Source: CADEDH01 sp039029735
Lineage (GTDB): Bacteria > Actinomycetota > Acidimicrobiia > Acidimicrobiales > SZUA-35
Direction: 5' to 3'
NCBI GenBank assembly: GCA_039029735.1
Contig: JBCCFL010000032.1
Coordinates: 1-64,000, forward strand
DNA length: 64,000 bases
Each line of letters opens with the position of its first letter. The first letter of the stretch is position 1. Shown piece by piece: positions 9,673 through 18,916 of this stretch. The translations under genes and the position numbers were made by a program. The notes below the pieces were generated by a model. The model was not told the DNA's origin, did not search any database, and saw only the letters and a program-made list of their open reading frames with translations.

Positions 9673-9779
9673 GCGACCCAGGCCCGGGGACTCCCCTACC
9701 CAGGCCGAGCGACGCACAGTTCAGCAGGCTCGGGCCAGATTGCTGAAGGCCGGATCAGACGGCGCCGATACCGCCGAGC

Positions 9780-11765
9780 GTGGGACGACCTCGACACCGC
9801 TGGGTGGCCGACCTCCTCGACGGGTTGGCCGACGACATCTCAGCTGACGAACGACGTCATCCCGATGTCATGGCCGAGTTGCTCCGACGGTTCCGCCGCA
9901 CCATCCGGTTCTCCGCGATCGGCACCTTTCCGACGGTGGCAGCCTTCGCGCTCGTGCTGTGGTCGGAATCGTCTGCAGCGGGGCTGATCGCCTGGTCGCT
10001 GATCACGGCCGGCAACTCGGTGTTGTGGCTGGCCAACCTGCGCCGGCGCGGCAACCGGTACTGGCTCCCGTCGGCGGTTGGTCTCCAGATCACCGGTGGC
10101 ATCGCATACGGCCTGCTGCCGCTCATTGCGATGCCCAACACGGCGATGTGGCAGATGTTCGTGGCGGCACTCACGATCGGGATCATGGCAGCCAACGTGC
10201 TGTTCGCGTCCCAGGTCCGCGCCCTCTACTACGGCTTCCACGCGCCCCACGTGCTCATGTCGCTGGCCGGCTTCTTCCTCCTCGCCGACGGCCCCGCCGT
10301 GTGGGCAACGCTCCTGATCGCCTACGCCGCGCTCTTCAGCGGCGGACTGGCCGAGATCGATCATCTGACGAACCTCTCGGCTGCGGTCTACGCCATGCGC
10401 AGCAAGGCGTTGGCCGACGGCCTGGAAAGCGAACGGGCCGCGCTGGCCCTCGCCAACCGGCGGCTGTCGGCCCAGGCCCGCACCGATGCGCTCACGGGTC
10501 TGCCGAATCGGCTCGAGTTCATCGACCGACTCGACCAGGCGCTGGTGGAGGACACCGACGACACCACCACGGTCGCCGTCGCCTACGTCGACCTCGACGG
10601 CTTCAAGGCCGTCAACGACTCGATGGGCCACCGCGCCGGCGACCTCCTCCTCGTGGCTCTGGCCAACCGCCTCGCCACGAGGCTCATCCCGGGCGAGACG
10701 CTCGCTCGTATCGGCGGCGACGAGATGGTGGTGATGAACCCTCGCCTCGCCCTGGGTCAGCTCGACCGTCTGGGCGAACGGCTCGTATCGGCATTCGACT
10801 CGCCAATTGCGGTCGACGGACGGCCGGTGCCGATCAGCGCCAGTATCGGCCTCGCCGACAGCAGCACCTCCGGATCGGCCAGCGATCTCCTCCGGTTCGC
10901 CGACACTGCCCTCTACCGGAGCAAGGCCGCTGGTGAGGGGCGGGCCGAGGTGTTCGACTCCGAACTGCACCGTCAACTGCGCCACCGCATGGAACTCGAA
11001 CACCACCTCGAAGCGGGTCTGGCGAACGGAGAACTCGTGCCGTATCTGCAGCCTGTGGTGCACATGCCGTCGGGCCAGCTGATGAGCGCCGAGGCCCTGA
11101 TCCGGTGGGAGCGGCCCTGTGGCCTGCTCACCGGCGGGGCCTTCATCACCATTGCGGCCGAGATGGGCCTCCTCGAACCGATCACCGACCTCGTGATCGA
11201 CTCCATCACCACCTGGCGGGTGATCCGCGGGCTCGGGTCGGCCGGGGGGCTACCGGTGGCAGTCAACATCGACCCCCGCCATCTCGAGCACCTCCTCGAT
11301 CGGCTGGAGCACACCGGCATGCTCACCGGGCTGATCCTCGAGATCACGGAAGAGTCGTCGTTCGCGTCGCCCCAGCAGGCCAATGAGCTGATCGGTCGAG
11401 CCCACGCCAGCGGAGCGAAGGTCGTGCTCGACGACTTCGGGGTGGGCTTCTCCTCACTCGCCCGCGCGCTCGAGCTGGAGGTCGACGGATACAAGATCGA
11501 CCGCTCGTTCGTCGCCCCGATCACACATTCCTCCCAGGCCCGGGCGCTCGTGTCGGGCGTGAACGAGATGGCGCGCCAGCAGGATCGCGTTGTCGTGGCC
11601 GAGGGCGTCGAGACGATGGAGCAGGCTCAGGTGCTGATCGACATCGGCATCACCCTGGCCCAGGGGTTCCTCTACGCCCCGGCGCTCCCTGTGAACGACC
11701 TCGGCGAGATGCTCGTGATGGGGCATCAGTTCGAGACCCCGGATGTCCACCACGTGAACACCTGA
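9780..11765 (+). CDS. Membrane GGDEF-EAL cyclic-di-GMP enzyme
   Basis: 661 aa from a GTG; an ATG at 9870 is an alternative start. Residues ~42-192 hold about six hydrophobic segments, a membrane sensor module. A GGDEF domain follows, with DALTGLPNR at 236-244 and the active-site loop changed to GGDEM at 312-316, without an RxxD inhibitory site. The EAL domain starts near 405: EAL at 438-440, then LEITEES, DDFGVGFSSL, YKIDRSFV and VAEGVET, all residues needed for phosphodiesterase activity. Net activity is probably c-di-GMP hydrolysis, with the GGDEF part possibly regulatory; that is inference. Confidence 0.92.
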   Translation: MGRPRHRWVADLLDGLADDISADERRHPDVMAELLRRFRRTIRFSAIGTFPTVAAFALVLWSESSAAGLIAWSLITAGNSVLWLANLRRRGNRYWLPSAVGLQITGGIAYGLLPLIAMPNTAMWQMFVAALTIGIMAANVLFASQVRALYYGFHAPHVLMSLAGFFLLADGPAVWATLLIAYAALFSGGLAEIDHLTNLSAAVYAMRSKALADGLESERAALALANRRLSAQARTDALTGLPNRLEFIDRLDQALVEDTDDTTTVAVAYVDLDGFKAVNDSMGHRAGDLLLVALANRLATRLIPGETLARIGGDEMVVMNPRLALGQLDRLGERLVSAFDSPIAVDGRPVPISASIGLADSSTSGSASDLLRFADTALYRSKAAGEGRAEVFDSELHRQLRHRMELEHHLEAGLANGELVPYLQPVVHMPSGQLMSAEALIRWERPCGLLTGGAFITIAAEMGLLEPITDLVIDSITTWRVIRGLGSAGGLPVAVNIDPRHLEHLLDRLEHTGMLTGLILEITEESSFASPQQANELIGRAHASGAKVVLDDFGVGFSSLARALELEVDGYKIDRSFVAPITHSSQARALVSGVNEMARQQDRVVVAEGVETMEQAQVLIDIGITLAQGFLYAPALPVNDLGEMLVMGHQFETPDVHHVNT

Positions 11766-11790
11766 CCAGCGGGCCGCTAGGGTCGGGGTC

Positions 11791-13455
11791 GTGTCAGGCG
11801 ACGACACCCCGTCAGCTGAACCGCACCACTGGCAGCACGTGCACGATCGCCTCGCCGCCCGCCCTGTCGAGCAGCTGAGCCCGGCTCAAAACGACGAGTT
11901 GGCCGCAGCACTGTTCTGGCTCAACGAGCCGAGGGCGACGATCGAAGCCCGTCACCGTGCGTTTCAGGGGTGGCACCGTGAGGGGCAACCCGAACAGGCA
12001 CTGCGATCAGCGTGGTACCTGTTCTACGAGCACTGGCTCGTCGGCGAGGCCGTCGTTGCCCGCGGGTGGTTCGAACGCAGTCGTCGGCTCGTCGAGACCG
12101 GCGATGTCGACCCTGAGGGCCTGGCTGCCGGCTGGCTCGCCATCGCCGAGGTCGACGTCGCCCATGCCGACGGCCACACCGAGCACGCATGCGAACGAGC
12201 AGTTTGGGCGCGCCGGATCGGTGAGCGCCACGGCGACCGCGATCTCGTTGCGATGGCCCTTCAGGCCGAGGGCCGCATGCGGATCGCCCTCGGTGCCAGC
12301 GAGGCCGGCCTGGCTCGACTCGACGACGCCATGGTGTCGGTGATCGGCAATGAGCTCGATCCGCTCTACACGGGCTGGGTTTACTGCAACGTGATCGGGA
12401 CCTGCCACGGCGTTGGTGACCTCCGACGAGCGAACGAGTGGAGCGCTGCTGCACAACGGTGGTGCGAGTCGATCCGCGACGGCCTGCTCTATCCCGGCCT
12501 GTGCCGGGTGTACCGCGCTGAGCTCGCCCAGCTGAGAGGTGACTGGCCAACCGCCGAGGCCCAGGCCCGACAGGCGTGCGAGGATCTCGAGGCCTACGAC
12601 CCGCGCTACGCGGCGTCGGCCCACTACGTGGTGGGCGAGCTGTGCCGCCTCCAGGGCCGGATCGATGAGGCCGATGCGGCCTTCGCCCGAGCACGCGAGC
12701 TCGGCCACCCCACCCAACCCGGCCACGCCCTGCTCCGCGCCGCATCCGGAGAACCGGCAGACGCCTTGGCGTTGCTCCGGACCGCAGCCAACGCCGTCGG
12801 TCCTGCCACCGAGGCGGCCACCGTCGAGGCGTTGCAGCTGTTCACTGCGCTGATCGACGTGGCAGAGATCCTCGGTGACACCGCCACGATCATCTCGACG
12901 GCAGACGAGATCGCCCGGCGTGTAGGCGCCGCGCCATCCGAGCTGGCGTCGGCCTTCGCGGCCTCTGCTGCAGGGCGGGCCGCCGGTGCCCGCCGCGACC
13001 CTCGGTCGGCTGCGACCGACCTGGGCCGGGCCGGCGAGTTGTTCTCTGCGCTCGACATGCCGTTCGAGGCAGCACGTCAACGCCAACTCCTGGCACACCT
13101 TCTCCAGGCTCACGACGACCATGCCGGAGCTCGGGTGCACTGGGCGGCCGCCGTGACAACCTTCGATCGGCTCGGAGTACCAACCGGCGGCGGGCTCGAC
13201 CAGGCGCCTACCGCCGGCGCGCCCGCCCACCCGGGCCCGGCGATTGCACCGTTGTCGGATCGTGAGCGTGAGGTGCTGGCCCTCGTCGCCGGTGGGCTCA
13301 CGAACAAGGCGATCGCCGATGCGCTGCATCTGAGCCCGCACACCGTGGCCCGCCACATCGCCAACATCTTGTCCAAACTCGGGGTCAGCTCCCGGGCCGC
13401 GGCGGCATCGATCGCAGTAGCGGCAGGCCTTTCTCCCGCTGATGGTCAGGATTGA
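11791..13455 (+). CDS. LuxR family regulator with TPR-like body
   Basis: 554 aa. The GTG start is supported by a leaderless promoter: TAGGGT at 11778-11783 ends 7 nt before it. The body (to ~residue 470) is helical and Ala-rich, with TPR-like repeats typical of large LuxR (LAL-type) activators, but no Walker A motif is seen, so it is not a full LAL ATPase. The C-terminal LuxR HTH begins near residue 488 (LSDREREVLALVAGGLTNKA, then LSPHTVARHIANILSKLG). It lies 25 bp after the GGDEF-EAL gene. The target is unknown. Confidence 0.88.
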   Translation: MSGDDTPSAEPHHWQHVHDRLAARPVEQLSPAQNDELAAALFWLNEPRATIEARHRAFQGWHREGQPEQALRSAWYLFYEHWLVGEAVVARGWFERSRRLVETGDVDPEGLAAGWLAIAEVDVAHADGHTEHACERAVWARRIGERHGDRDLVAMALQAEGRMRIALGASEAGLARLDDAMVSVIGNELDPLYTGWVYCNVIGTCHGVGDLRRANEWSAAAQRWCESIRDGLLYPGLCRVYRAELAQLRGDWPTAEAQARQACEDLEAYDPRYAASAHYVVGELCRLQGRIDEADAAFARARELGHPTQPGHALLRAASGEPADALALLRTAANAVGPATEAATVEALQLFTALIDVAEILGDTATIISTADEIARRVGAAPSELASAFAASAAGRAAGARRDPRSAATDLGRAGELFSALDMPFEAARQRQLLAHLLQAHDDHAGARVHWAAAVTTFDRLGVPTGGGLDQAPTAGAPAHPGPAIAPLSDREREVLALVAGGLTNKAIADALHLSPHTVARHIANILSKLGVSSRAAAASIAVAAGLSPADGQD

Positions 13456-13464
13456 CCATCAGCG
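13437..13464 (+). terminator. Hairpin over the stop codon of the LuxR gene
   Basis: A perfect 12-bp stem (CGCTGATGGTCA with TGACCATCAGCG) and a GGAT loop overlap the last codons and stop of the LuxR gene. No U-tract follows, which is common for high-GC actinobacterial terminators. Confidence 0.6.
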
Positions 13465-13536
13465 AAGCAGTCCATGGCCACCTAATGCGCTGAACAGGCG
13501 ATGCCTGGTGGATGGCGCCCGCCATACGGTCCGGGC

Positions 13537-14346
13537 ATGAGCACCTCAGCAGACACCAGCGAAGACTTCCAGATCCCGATCGAGATCGCCGAGGCGTACG
13601 AGGCTCGGTTCGTGCCGGCGTTGTTCGCCGAGTGGGCGCCGATCACGATCGATGCCGCTGACCTCGGCCCCGGCGACCATCTGCTCGATGTGGCCTGCGG
13701 AACCGGCATCGTCGCTCGCACCGCCCGGGAACAGTTCGGATCCGAGGTCACGGTCACCGGCGTCGATCTCAACGAAGCGATGCTCACGGTGGCCTCCCGG
13801 GTGGAGCCAGAGATCGACTGGCGCCGGGGCGACGTGACCGACCTGCCGTTCGAGCGCGACTCGTTCGACGCTGCCGTGAGCCAGATGGCGTTCATGTTCT
13901 TCCCCGACCGGGGCCGAGCGCTGGCCGAGATGGCCAGGGTGGTTCGCCCCGGTGGACGGCTGGCCGTCGTCGTTCCGTCGGCCCTCGACGTGCAGCCGGC
14001 CTACGAACCGTTCGTCGACGTGGCGGTGGCTCACACCGGCGACGAGGCCCGCTCGATGCTCGGCACCTATTGGAACTGCGGCGACCTCCCGGCGTTCTCG
14101 GCGCTGGCCACGTCGAACGGCTGGTCCGCCGTGACGAGTCGAACCCGCATCGGTACGGCCCGGTTCGCCTCCGTGCAGGACTTCGTCGACACCGAGATCG
14201 ACGGCACGCCGCTGGCCGAGCGCATCAGTGCCGCGCAGCGGGCGGCCATCGTGGCCGACCTGACGCCCCGGCTCGCGGCCTACGAGACCAGCGGCGGCCT
14301 GCCGATCCCATTTGCCTGCAACGTGGTGTCAGCTCGGGTCGGCTGA
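13537..14346 (+). CDS. Class I SAM-dependent methyltransferase
   Basis: 269 aa from the ATG at 13537, preferred because TACGGT (13525-13530) gives a leaderless -10 exactly 6 nt before it; the ATG at 13501 would place this promoter inside the gene. Motif I is LLDVACGTGIVAR, followed by VTGVDLNEAML and VSQMAFMFFPDRGRALAEMARVVRPGG, the UbiE/COQ5-like Methyltransf_11 pattern. The substrate is unknown. The gene ends inside the 3' end of the convergent PEP-enzyme gene (18-bp overlap). Confidence 0.88.
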   Translation: MSTSADTSEDFQIPIEIAEAYEARFVPALFAEWAPITIDAADLGPGDHLLDVACGTGIVARTAREQFGSEVTVTGVDLNEAMLTVASRVEPEIDWRRGDVTDLPFERDSFDAAVSQMAFMFFPDRGRALAEMARVVRPGGRLAVVVPSALDVQPAYEPFVDVAVAHTGDEARSMLGTYWNCGDLPAFSALATSNGWSAVTSRTRIGTARFASVQDFVDTEIDGTPLAERISAAQRAAIVADLTPRLAAYETSGGLPIPFACNVVSARVG

Positions 14347-16149
14347 GCCGCCCTCATCGAGGATGGTCACGGTTCCGGCCGTGCCGTCCACCTCGATCAG
14401 GGCGCCGTCGGGAATCCGACGGGAGGCGTCGGTGGCCGACACCACGCACGGAATCCCGAGCTCACGGCTCACGATCACGGCGTGGCTCATCACAGCACCG
14501 ACGTCGACCACCACGGCCTCAGCGGCGAGGAACAGCGGCGTCCACGACGGGTCGGTGAGCGGGGCTACGAGCACGTCGCCGGCGGACAGCCCCTGGGGAT
14601 CGCTCGGGTGGGTGACCACCCGAGCCCGCCCCGTGGCCGTACCCGGACAGCCCGGTAGCCCCGACAGCACCTGGCCCTGCTCCACCTGGTCGAGCTCGGC
14701 GTCGCGGCGCTCCCACTCCTCCAGCGGGGGTTGGGCGGCCGCGAAGAAGAACGGCGGGATGCGCTCGCTCAGCCGAGCGTGCTGCGCCCGCCGATCCTCG
14801 ATGAGGGCACGATGGCCGGCCGGGTCGTCGAGGTAGCCGTCCACTTCCTCGTCGAGCAGGTACCACAGGTCGCCCCGGGTGCCCCCTGCCCGTTCGGCCA
14901 GCCGGTGATCGAGCTCCATCGCCCGAACCCGAGCGCCGTGGATGGCCCGGATCACGGTGGTCTTGGTGCGTTCCCGGGCCCGACTGTGCAGGCGGGCCGA
15001 GGCCAACGATCGGCGGAACAGCATCCGGTCGAGGCCCTTCAGGCGCCCGAGGGCCTCCGCCTCTGCCTCCGCGGCCTCTGCGGCGAGCCGTTGCTGCTGC
15101 GCCGCTGGGTCATGGTCGGGGCTGGCCCCCCGGAGACGATCGATGAGGGTGAGCGCAAGCGCGTGGTCGGTGCCCCACGTGTCGAACGCGGTGTCCCACT
15201 CGTTGGGCCCGCGTGAACCGAACCGTTCGAGAAAGGTGTCGAAGCCGGCTACGAAGGGCGCGGCCGCCTTGTCGCCATCGCGTGCCGCTGCTCTGAGCCG
15301 GTGATCCAGGTCAGCCACGCCGGCGTCGAACATCGCGGTGAGTCCGGGATCGGCGACGACCGATCGGCTGAGCTCCCACATCGCCGCCGATGGCGCCGCC
15401 GAGTCGACATCACCCAGGCCGGCCAGGAGGCTGGTGGCCAGGAGCGGATCGTCGAGCCGGCGCTCACAGATGCCGTTCAGCGTTGCCACCATGATCCCCG
15501 CCGCGAAGCTGATCGTGAGGTGGTGCTCGAAGAGGTGCTCGAACAGCGGCATGATGTCGCGCACCGACTCACGCAGCTCCCGCTCCGAGGTCTCGGGCCC
15601 GACGGGCGGGAGGCTCGCCACGAACGCATCCACCCGAGCCCGGTCCTGCTCGAGTTCGGGGAGTTCGGTCACCTTCGCGGTTCGCCAGACGTAGCGGAGC
15701 CCAGCAATCGAGGCGAGGAGATTCCGTTCCTTGGGGTCGGGCGTGTAGGGCGGGGGCTCCCCCACCCCGAGGTAGTTCACATCGGCGTCGGTGGCCTTGC
15801 CGCCGGGCATGCGAGCAGAGGCAAGGCGCTGGATGCTCAGGTTCAGGTAGGCATAGCCGCCGAACACGCCGGAGCCGACGGCGGTGGTGATCGGCACCTC
15901 GTCGAGCTCGCGCCGCCGGATGAGGCCACTGTTCAGGATCGCCGCCCGCATCGCCCGCTCCCCGGCCTCGGCGGCCACAGAGAAGCTCAGGGGAGTGAAC
16001 ACCTCGGGGTACACCTCACCAGCGTTGCCTCGGGTGTAGACGTTGAACCGGTCGCTCACGGCGTGACCGACCCACACGTCGCTCGCGTCGGGCGGACCGA
16101 CCGGCTTCCAGGTGGTGTTCGCCGTCCGGTGGTCGTCCTGGCCGCTCAT
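14329..16149 (-). CDS. PEP-utilising (phosphohistidine-domain) enzyme
   Basis: 606 aa from the ATG at 16149. The C-terminus is the mobile phosphohistidine domain shared by PEP synthase, PPDK and rifampin phosphotransferase: LVAPLTDPSWTPLF, then the active-site loop MSHAVIVSRELGIPCVV with His556. The first ~500 residues contain YTRGNAGEVYPEVFTPLSFS, like the middle part of rifampin-phosphotransferase-type proteins. The ATP-grasp (PPDK_N) domain is absent, so it cannot be a complete dikinase on its own; a separate partner or another phosphate donor would be needed. Longer upstream readings lack a coding look. Confidence 0.8.
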   Translation of the reverse strand: MSGQDDHRTANTTWKPVGPPDASDVWVGHAVSDRFNVYTRGNAGEVYPEVFTPLSFSVAAEAGERAMRAAILNSGLIRRRELDEVPITTAVGSGVFGGYAYLNLSIQRLASARMPGGKATDADVNYLGVGEPPPYTPDPKERNLLASIAGLRYVWRTAKVTELPELEQDRARVDAFVASLPPVGPETSERELRESVRDIMPLFEHLFEHHLTISFAAGIMVATLNGICERRLDDPLLATSLLAGLGDVDSAAPSAAMWELSRSVVADPGLTAMFDAGVADLDHRLRAAARDGDKAAAPFVAGFDTFLERFGSRGPNEWDTAFDTWGTDHALALTLIDRLRGASPDHDPAAQQQRLAAEAAEAEAEALGRLKGLDRMLFRRSLASARLHSRARERTKTTVIRAIHGARVRAMELDHRLAERAGGTRGDLWYLLDEEVDGYLDDPAGHRALIEDRRAQHARLSERIPPFFFAAAQPPLEEWERRDAELDQVEQGQVLSGLPGCPGTATGRARVVTHPSDPQGLSAGDVLVAPLTDPSWTPLFLAAEAVVVDVGAVMSHAVIVSRELGIPCVVSATDASRRIPDGALIEVDGTAGTVTILDEGGSADPS

Positions 16150-16276
16150 GGCGACCTGTCTACCAAAGGTGTGGCTGGGGTGAGGACTCACGTTCGACTG
16201 GGTGCTACCCCTGGCCCTCTCGGGCGCTCCGCCGTGCCATGATCCTGAGCCGAGACCTGTAGAGGAAGGACTGATC

Positions 16277-16348
16277 ATGACGCTCGCCACCGCCGCCGTG
16301 CAGCCGACCTGCACCGATGATCGTCGACAACGCCGCCGCCCATCATGA
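16277..16348 (+). CDS. 23-codon leader ORF coupled to C39-like gene
   Basis: A short ORF encodes 23 aa, beginning MTLATAAVQPTC and ending in an Arg-rich tail (RRQRRRPS). It has one of the best ribosome-binding sites in the window (AGGAAGGA, 6 nt before the ATG), and its TGA overlaps the ATG of the next gene in ATGA, so translation of the two should be coupled. It shows no double-glycine cleavage site. It could be a regulatory leader peptide, a translation-coupling device or a small precursor peptide; no homologue is known to me. Confidence 0.5.
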   Translation: MTLATAAVQPTCTDDRRQRRRPS

Positions 16349-16956
16349 CCAGCACGCATGAGATCCTCGTGCGCTCGGCCGGGCTCGTCACCCAGATCCC
16401 GCGGCCAGGTGATGGGTTCCCGAGCGCGGACGAAGCGGCCCATTGGCGCCCTCGGGGCTGTGGGATCGCCTGTGTCCGGATGATCCTCGACACCCACGGC
16501 ATCGAGGGCGACACGTACTGGTCACTCGTCACCGAGGGCGTCGACGCGGGGGCATATTGCGATCGGGGCTGGATCCACCAGGGCCTCGTCGACATGCTCT
16601 CCCAGCGCGGCATCCGTGGGCACGCCCGGCGGAGGGTCTCGGTCGACGATCTGGCCGGTGAACTCGCGCAGGGCCGACTCGTGATTGCGTCGGTCACGGC
16701 GAACTTCCGCGGCGGTGAGCTACGCCTCGCCCCGGAGATTGGAACGTATCCGACCGGCGGTCACCTGGTGCTGGTGACGGGGGTCAGCGTGGTCGATGGC
16801 GTGGTCTCCGCGCTGCGGGTCCACCATCCGAGTGCCACCGAGGAGAACAACCGCGCCGACCACTGGGTGGATGCGGCGCCCTTCGCGGCCTCGTTCAGCG
16901 GGAACCTGATGGCGTTCGACGGAGGCGCCGCGGCGTCGGACTCGTCTGACCGTTGA
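16345..16956 (+). CDS. C39-like cysteine peptidase fold protein
   Basis: 203 aa. The pattern RGCGIACVRMIL (Cys39) and, 100 residues later, GGHLVLVTGV (His139) are those of C39/papain-like peptidases. In C39 peptidases the position after the His strand is usually Asn/Asp-Pro; here it reads VHHPS, so the third catalytic residue is not standard. No signal peptide or ABC transporter domain is present, unlike bacteriocin-processing C39 exporters. It is translated from an ATGA overlap with the 23-codon ORF upstream. The substrate is unknown, and a non-peptidase role is possible. Confidence 0.72.
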   Translation: MTSTHEILVRSAGLVTQIPRPGDGFPSADEAAHWRPRGCGIACVRMILDTHGIEGDTYWSLVTEGVDAGAYCDRGWIHQGLVDMLSQRGIRGHARRRVSVDDLAGELAQGRLVIASVTANFRGGELRLAPEIGTYPTGGHLVLVTGVSVVDGVVSALRVHHPSATEENNRADHWVDAAPFAASFSGNLMAFDGGAAASDSSDR

Positions 16957-17022
16957 GACGTTCCCGGCTACGGTCGACGCCACACGGAAGTCGAAAGCTG
17001 TCACAACGAAGCGAGGTGGCCC

Positions 17023-18384
17023 ATGGCCGAGTACACGAAGGTTCTTCTGGACGAGGACGAGATCCCAACCCAGTGGTACAACGTGGTGCCGGACCTGCCT
17101 GCGCCACCGCCACCAGCGCTCCACCCGGGCACCCTCGAACCGGCCGGCCCGGACGACTTCGCCCCGCTGTTTCCGATGTCGCTGATCATGCAGGAGGTGA
17201 GCACCGAGCGCTACATCGACATCCCGGGCGAGGTGCTCGACGTGCTTCGGCTGTGGCGCCCAAGCCCGCTCTTCCGGGCTCGCCGTTTGGAGAAGGCGCT
17301 CGGAACGCCGGCCAAGATCTTCTACAAGTACGAGGGTGTGAGCCCAGCCGGCTCCCACAAACCGAACACTGCTGTTCCGCAGGCGTACTACAACGCACAG
17401 GAAGGCATCACGAAGCTCACCACCGAGACCGGGGCCGGGCAGTGGGGAAGCTCGCTCGCCTTCGCCTGTGCGCAGTTCGGCATCGAGTGCGAGGTCTGGC
17501 AGGTTGCGGCCAGCTACCGCCAGAAGCCGTACCGCAAGTCGATGATGCAGACATGGGGCGCCACGGTGCACCCCAGCCCATCCGAGATCACCGAGTACGG
17601 ACGCTCCCTGCTCGCTGAGGATCCCGATCACCCCGGCAGCCTCGGCATCGCCATCTCGGAAGCCGTGGCCATGGCCGTGGCCGACGAGAACACCCGGTAT
17701 GCGTTGGGCAGCGTGTTGAACCACGTGCTGTTGCACCAGACGATCATTGGCGAGGAGGCCCTCAAGCAGATGGCCAAGGTGGGCGAAACGCCCGACGTGC
17801 TGATCGGCTGCACCGGCGGCGGCTCGAACTTCGCTGGGCTCTCGTTCCCGTTCCTGCGGGAGAAGATGGCCGGCAAAATGGATCCGATCATCCGCTGCGT
17901 CGAGCCGGCGGCGTGTCCCACCCTCACGAAGGGCGAGTACCGCTACGACTTCGGCGACACCGCCCAGATGACGCCTTTGATGAAGATGCACACCCTCGGG
18001 CACAGCTTCATCCCGGCCCCGTTGCACGCCGGCGGTCTCCGCTATCACGGCATGGCGCCGCTGATCTCCCACATCTACGACCTCGGGCTCGTTGAGGCCG
18101 AGGCGATCGCCCAACGTGAGTGCTTCACCGCAGCCGTCGAGTTCGCCAAGAACGAGGGCATCATCCCCGCCCCCGAACCCACCCACGCCATCGCCGCTGC
18201 GGTGCGGGAGGCACTGCGGGCCAAGGAGACGGGCGAGGAGACCGTGATCCTCACTGCGCTGTGCGGCCACGGCCACCTGGATCTGGCCGCCTACGACCAG
18301 TTCTTCAGCGGTGAGATGGTGGACTACGAACTGCCTGACGCCGCCATCGCCGAGGCGATGCAGACCGTGCCCGTCATCGCCTGA
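17023..18384 (+). CDS. trpB2: TrpB2-type PLP-dependent enzyme
   Basis: 453 aa. The long N-terminal extension (IPTQWYNVVPDLPAPPPP) and the PLP lysine in SPAGSHKPNTAV (Lys113) are typical of TrpB2-type tryptophan synthase beta chains, as is CTGGGSNFAGL, the phosphate-binding loop. TrpB1 enzymes are shorter and usually sit next to trpA; there is no trpA or other trp gene here. TrpB2 enzymes condense indole with serine or O-phosphoserine without an alpha subunit, perhaps to salvage indole. The start has AGGTGG upstream and a likely -10 TACGGT at 16973. Confidence 0.9.
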   Translation: MAEYTKVLLDEDEIPTQWYNVVPDLPAPPPPALHPGTLEPAGPDDFAPLFPMSLIMQEVSTERYIDIPGEVLDVLRLWRPSPLFRARRLEKALGTPAKIFYKYEGVSPAGSHKPNTAVPQAYYNAQEGITKLTTETGAGQWGSSLAFACAQFGIECEVWQVAASYRQKPYRKSMMQTWGATVHPSPSEITEYGRSLLAEDPDHPGSLGIAISEAVAMAVADENTRYALGSVLNHVLLHQTIIGEEALKQMAKVGETPDVLIGCTGGGSNFAGLSFPFLREKMAGKMDPIIRCVEPAACPTLTKGEYRYDFGDTAQMTPLMKMHTLGHSFIPAPLHAGGLRYHGMAPLISHIYDLGLVEAEAIAQRECFTAAVEFAKNEGIIPAPEPTHAIAAAVREALRAKETGEETVILTALCGHGHLDLAAYDQFFSGEMVDYELPDAAIAEAMQTVPVIA

Positions 18385-18400
18385 TCCTCGCTGCCGATCG

Positions 18401-18438
18401 AGGCGGCCGCAGCAGTCAGCTCTGTTCTGCGGCCGCCT
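18401..18438. terminator. Bidirectional hairpin terminator
   Basis: AGGCGGCCGCAG and CTGCGGCCGCCT form a perfect 12-bp stem around a 14-nt loop, between the convergent TrpB2 and SRPBCC genes. The right arm lies over the last codons of the SRPBCC gene. Confidence 0.65.
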
Positions 18439-18916
18439 TGATGGCAGCCACGGTCGACGCCAGCATCGATCGGGTGACCTCGATCCGCTGCTTGAACTGC
18501 TCAGGGGTGGCGGCCGCCATCGCTGGTGTCTTGTTCACGATCCACCACCGCTCGGCGAGGGTGGTGCGCCCCTCCGTCGGGCCCGGCTCCATGCGGTAGC
18601 TCCACCACGTGGTGTTGGCCTCGATGCCGTTCACCACAAACGTGAACTCGCGACCGGGGTCGGCCACAGCCACCTGCACCTCGCGGGTCCACTCCCGCTC
18701 GGGCGTGCGGTTGACACCAACGAACCAGTCACCGACCTCGCCGGTGCCGCCGTCGCGCCACTCACCGCCGGCGTTCTCGTCGCTCCACTCCCCCATACGG
18801 GGCAGGTCCGACACGAGGTCGTACACCACTCGGGGTGACGCGTGGATCTCAATCGACGCTTCCTCGTAGGTGATCGCATCGGCGGGAGGTTCCATCGGGA
18901 AATGGTGGCGCGTCAC
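18416..18916 (-). CDS. SRPBCC family protein
   Basis: 166 aa from a GTG at 18916 whose GTGA overlaps the stop of the TetR gene upstream; this coupling decides the start over the ATG at 18895. The sequence has the START/polyketide-cyclase pattern: ASIEIHASPRVVYDLVSDLPRMGEWS, then a W-rich middle (TTWWSYRMEP) and a long C-terminal helix. The fold binds hydrophobic ligands. A second SRPBCC protein at 57181 shares the opening pattern IEIxAxPxxVYxxxxDL. Co-transcription with TetR suggests it handles the TetR ligand. Confidence 0.82.
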   Translation of the reverse strand: MTRHHFPMEPPADAITYEEASIEIHASPRVVYDLVSDLPRMGEWSDENAGGEWRDGGTGEVGDWFVGVNRTPEREWTREVQVAVADPGREFTFVVNGIEANTTWWSYRMEPGPTEGRTTLAERWWIVNKTPAMAAATPEQFKQRIEVTRSMLASTVAAIKAAAEQS

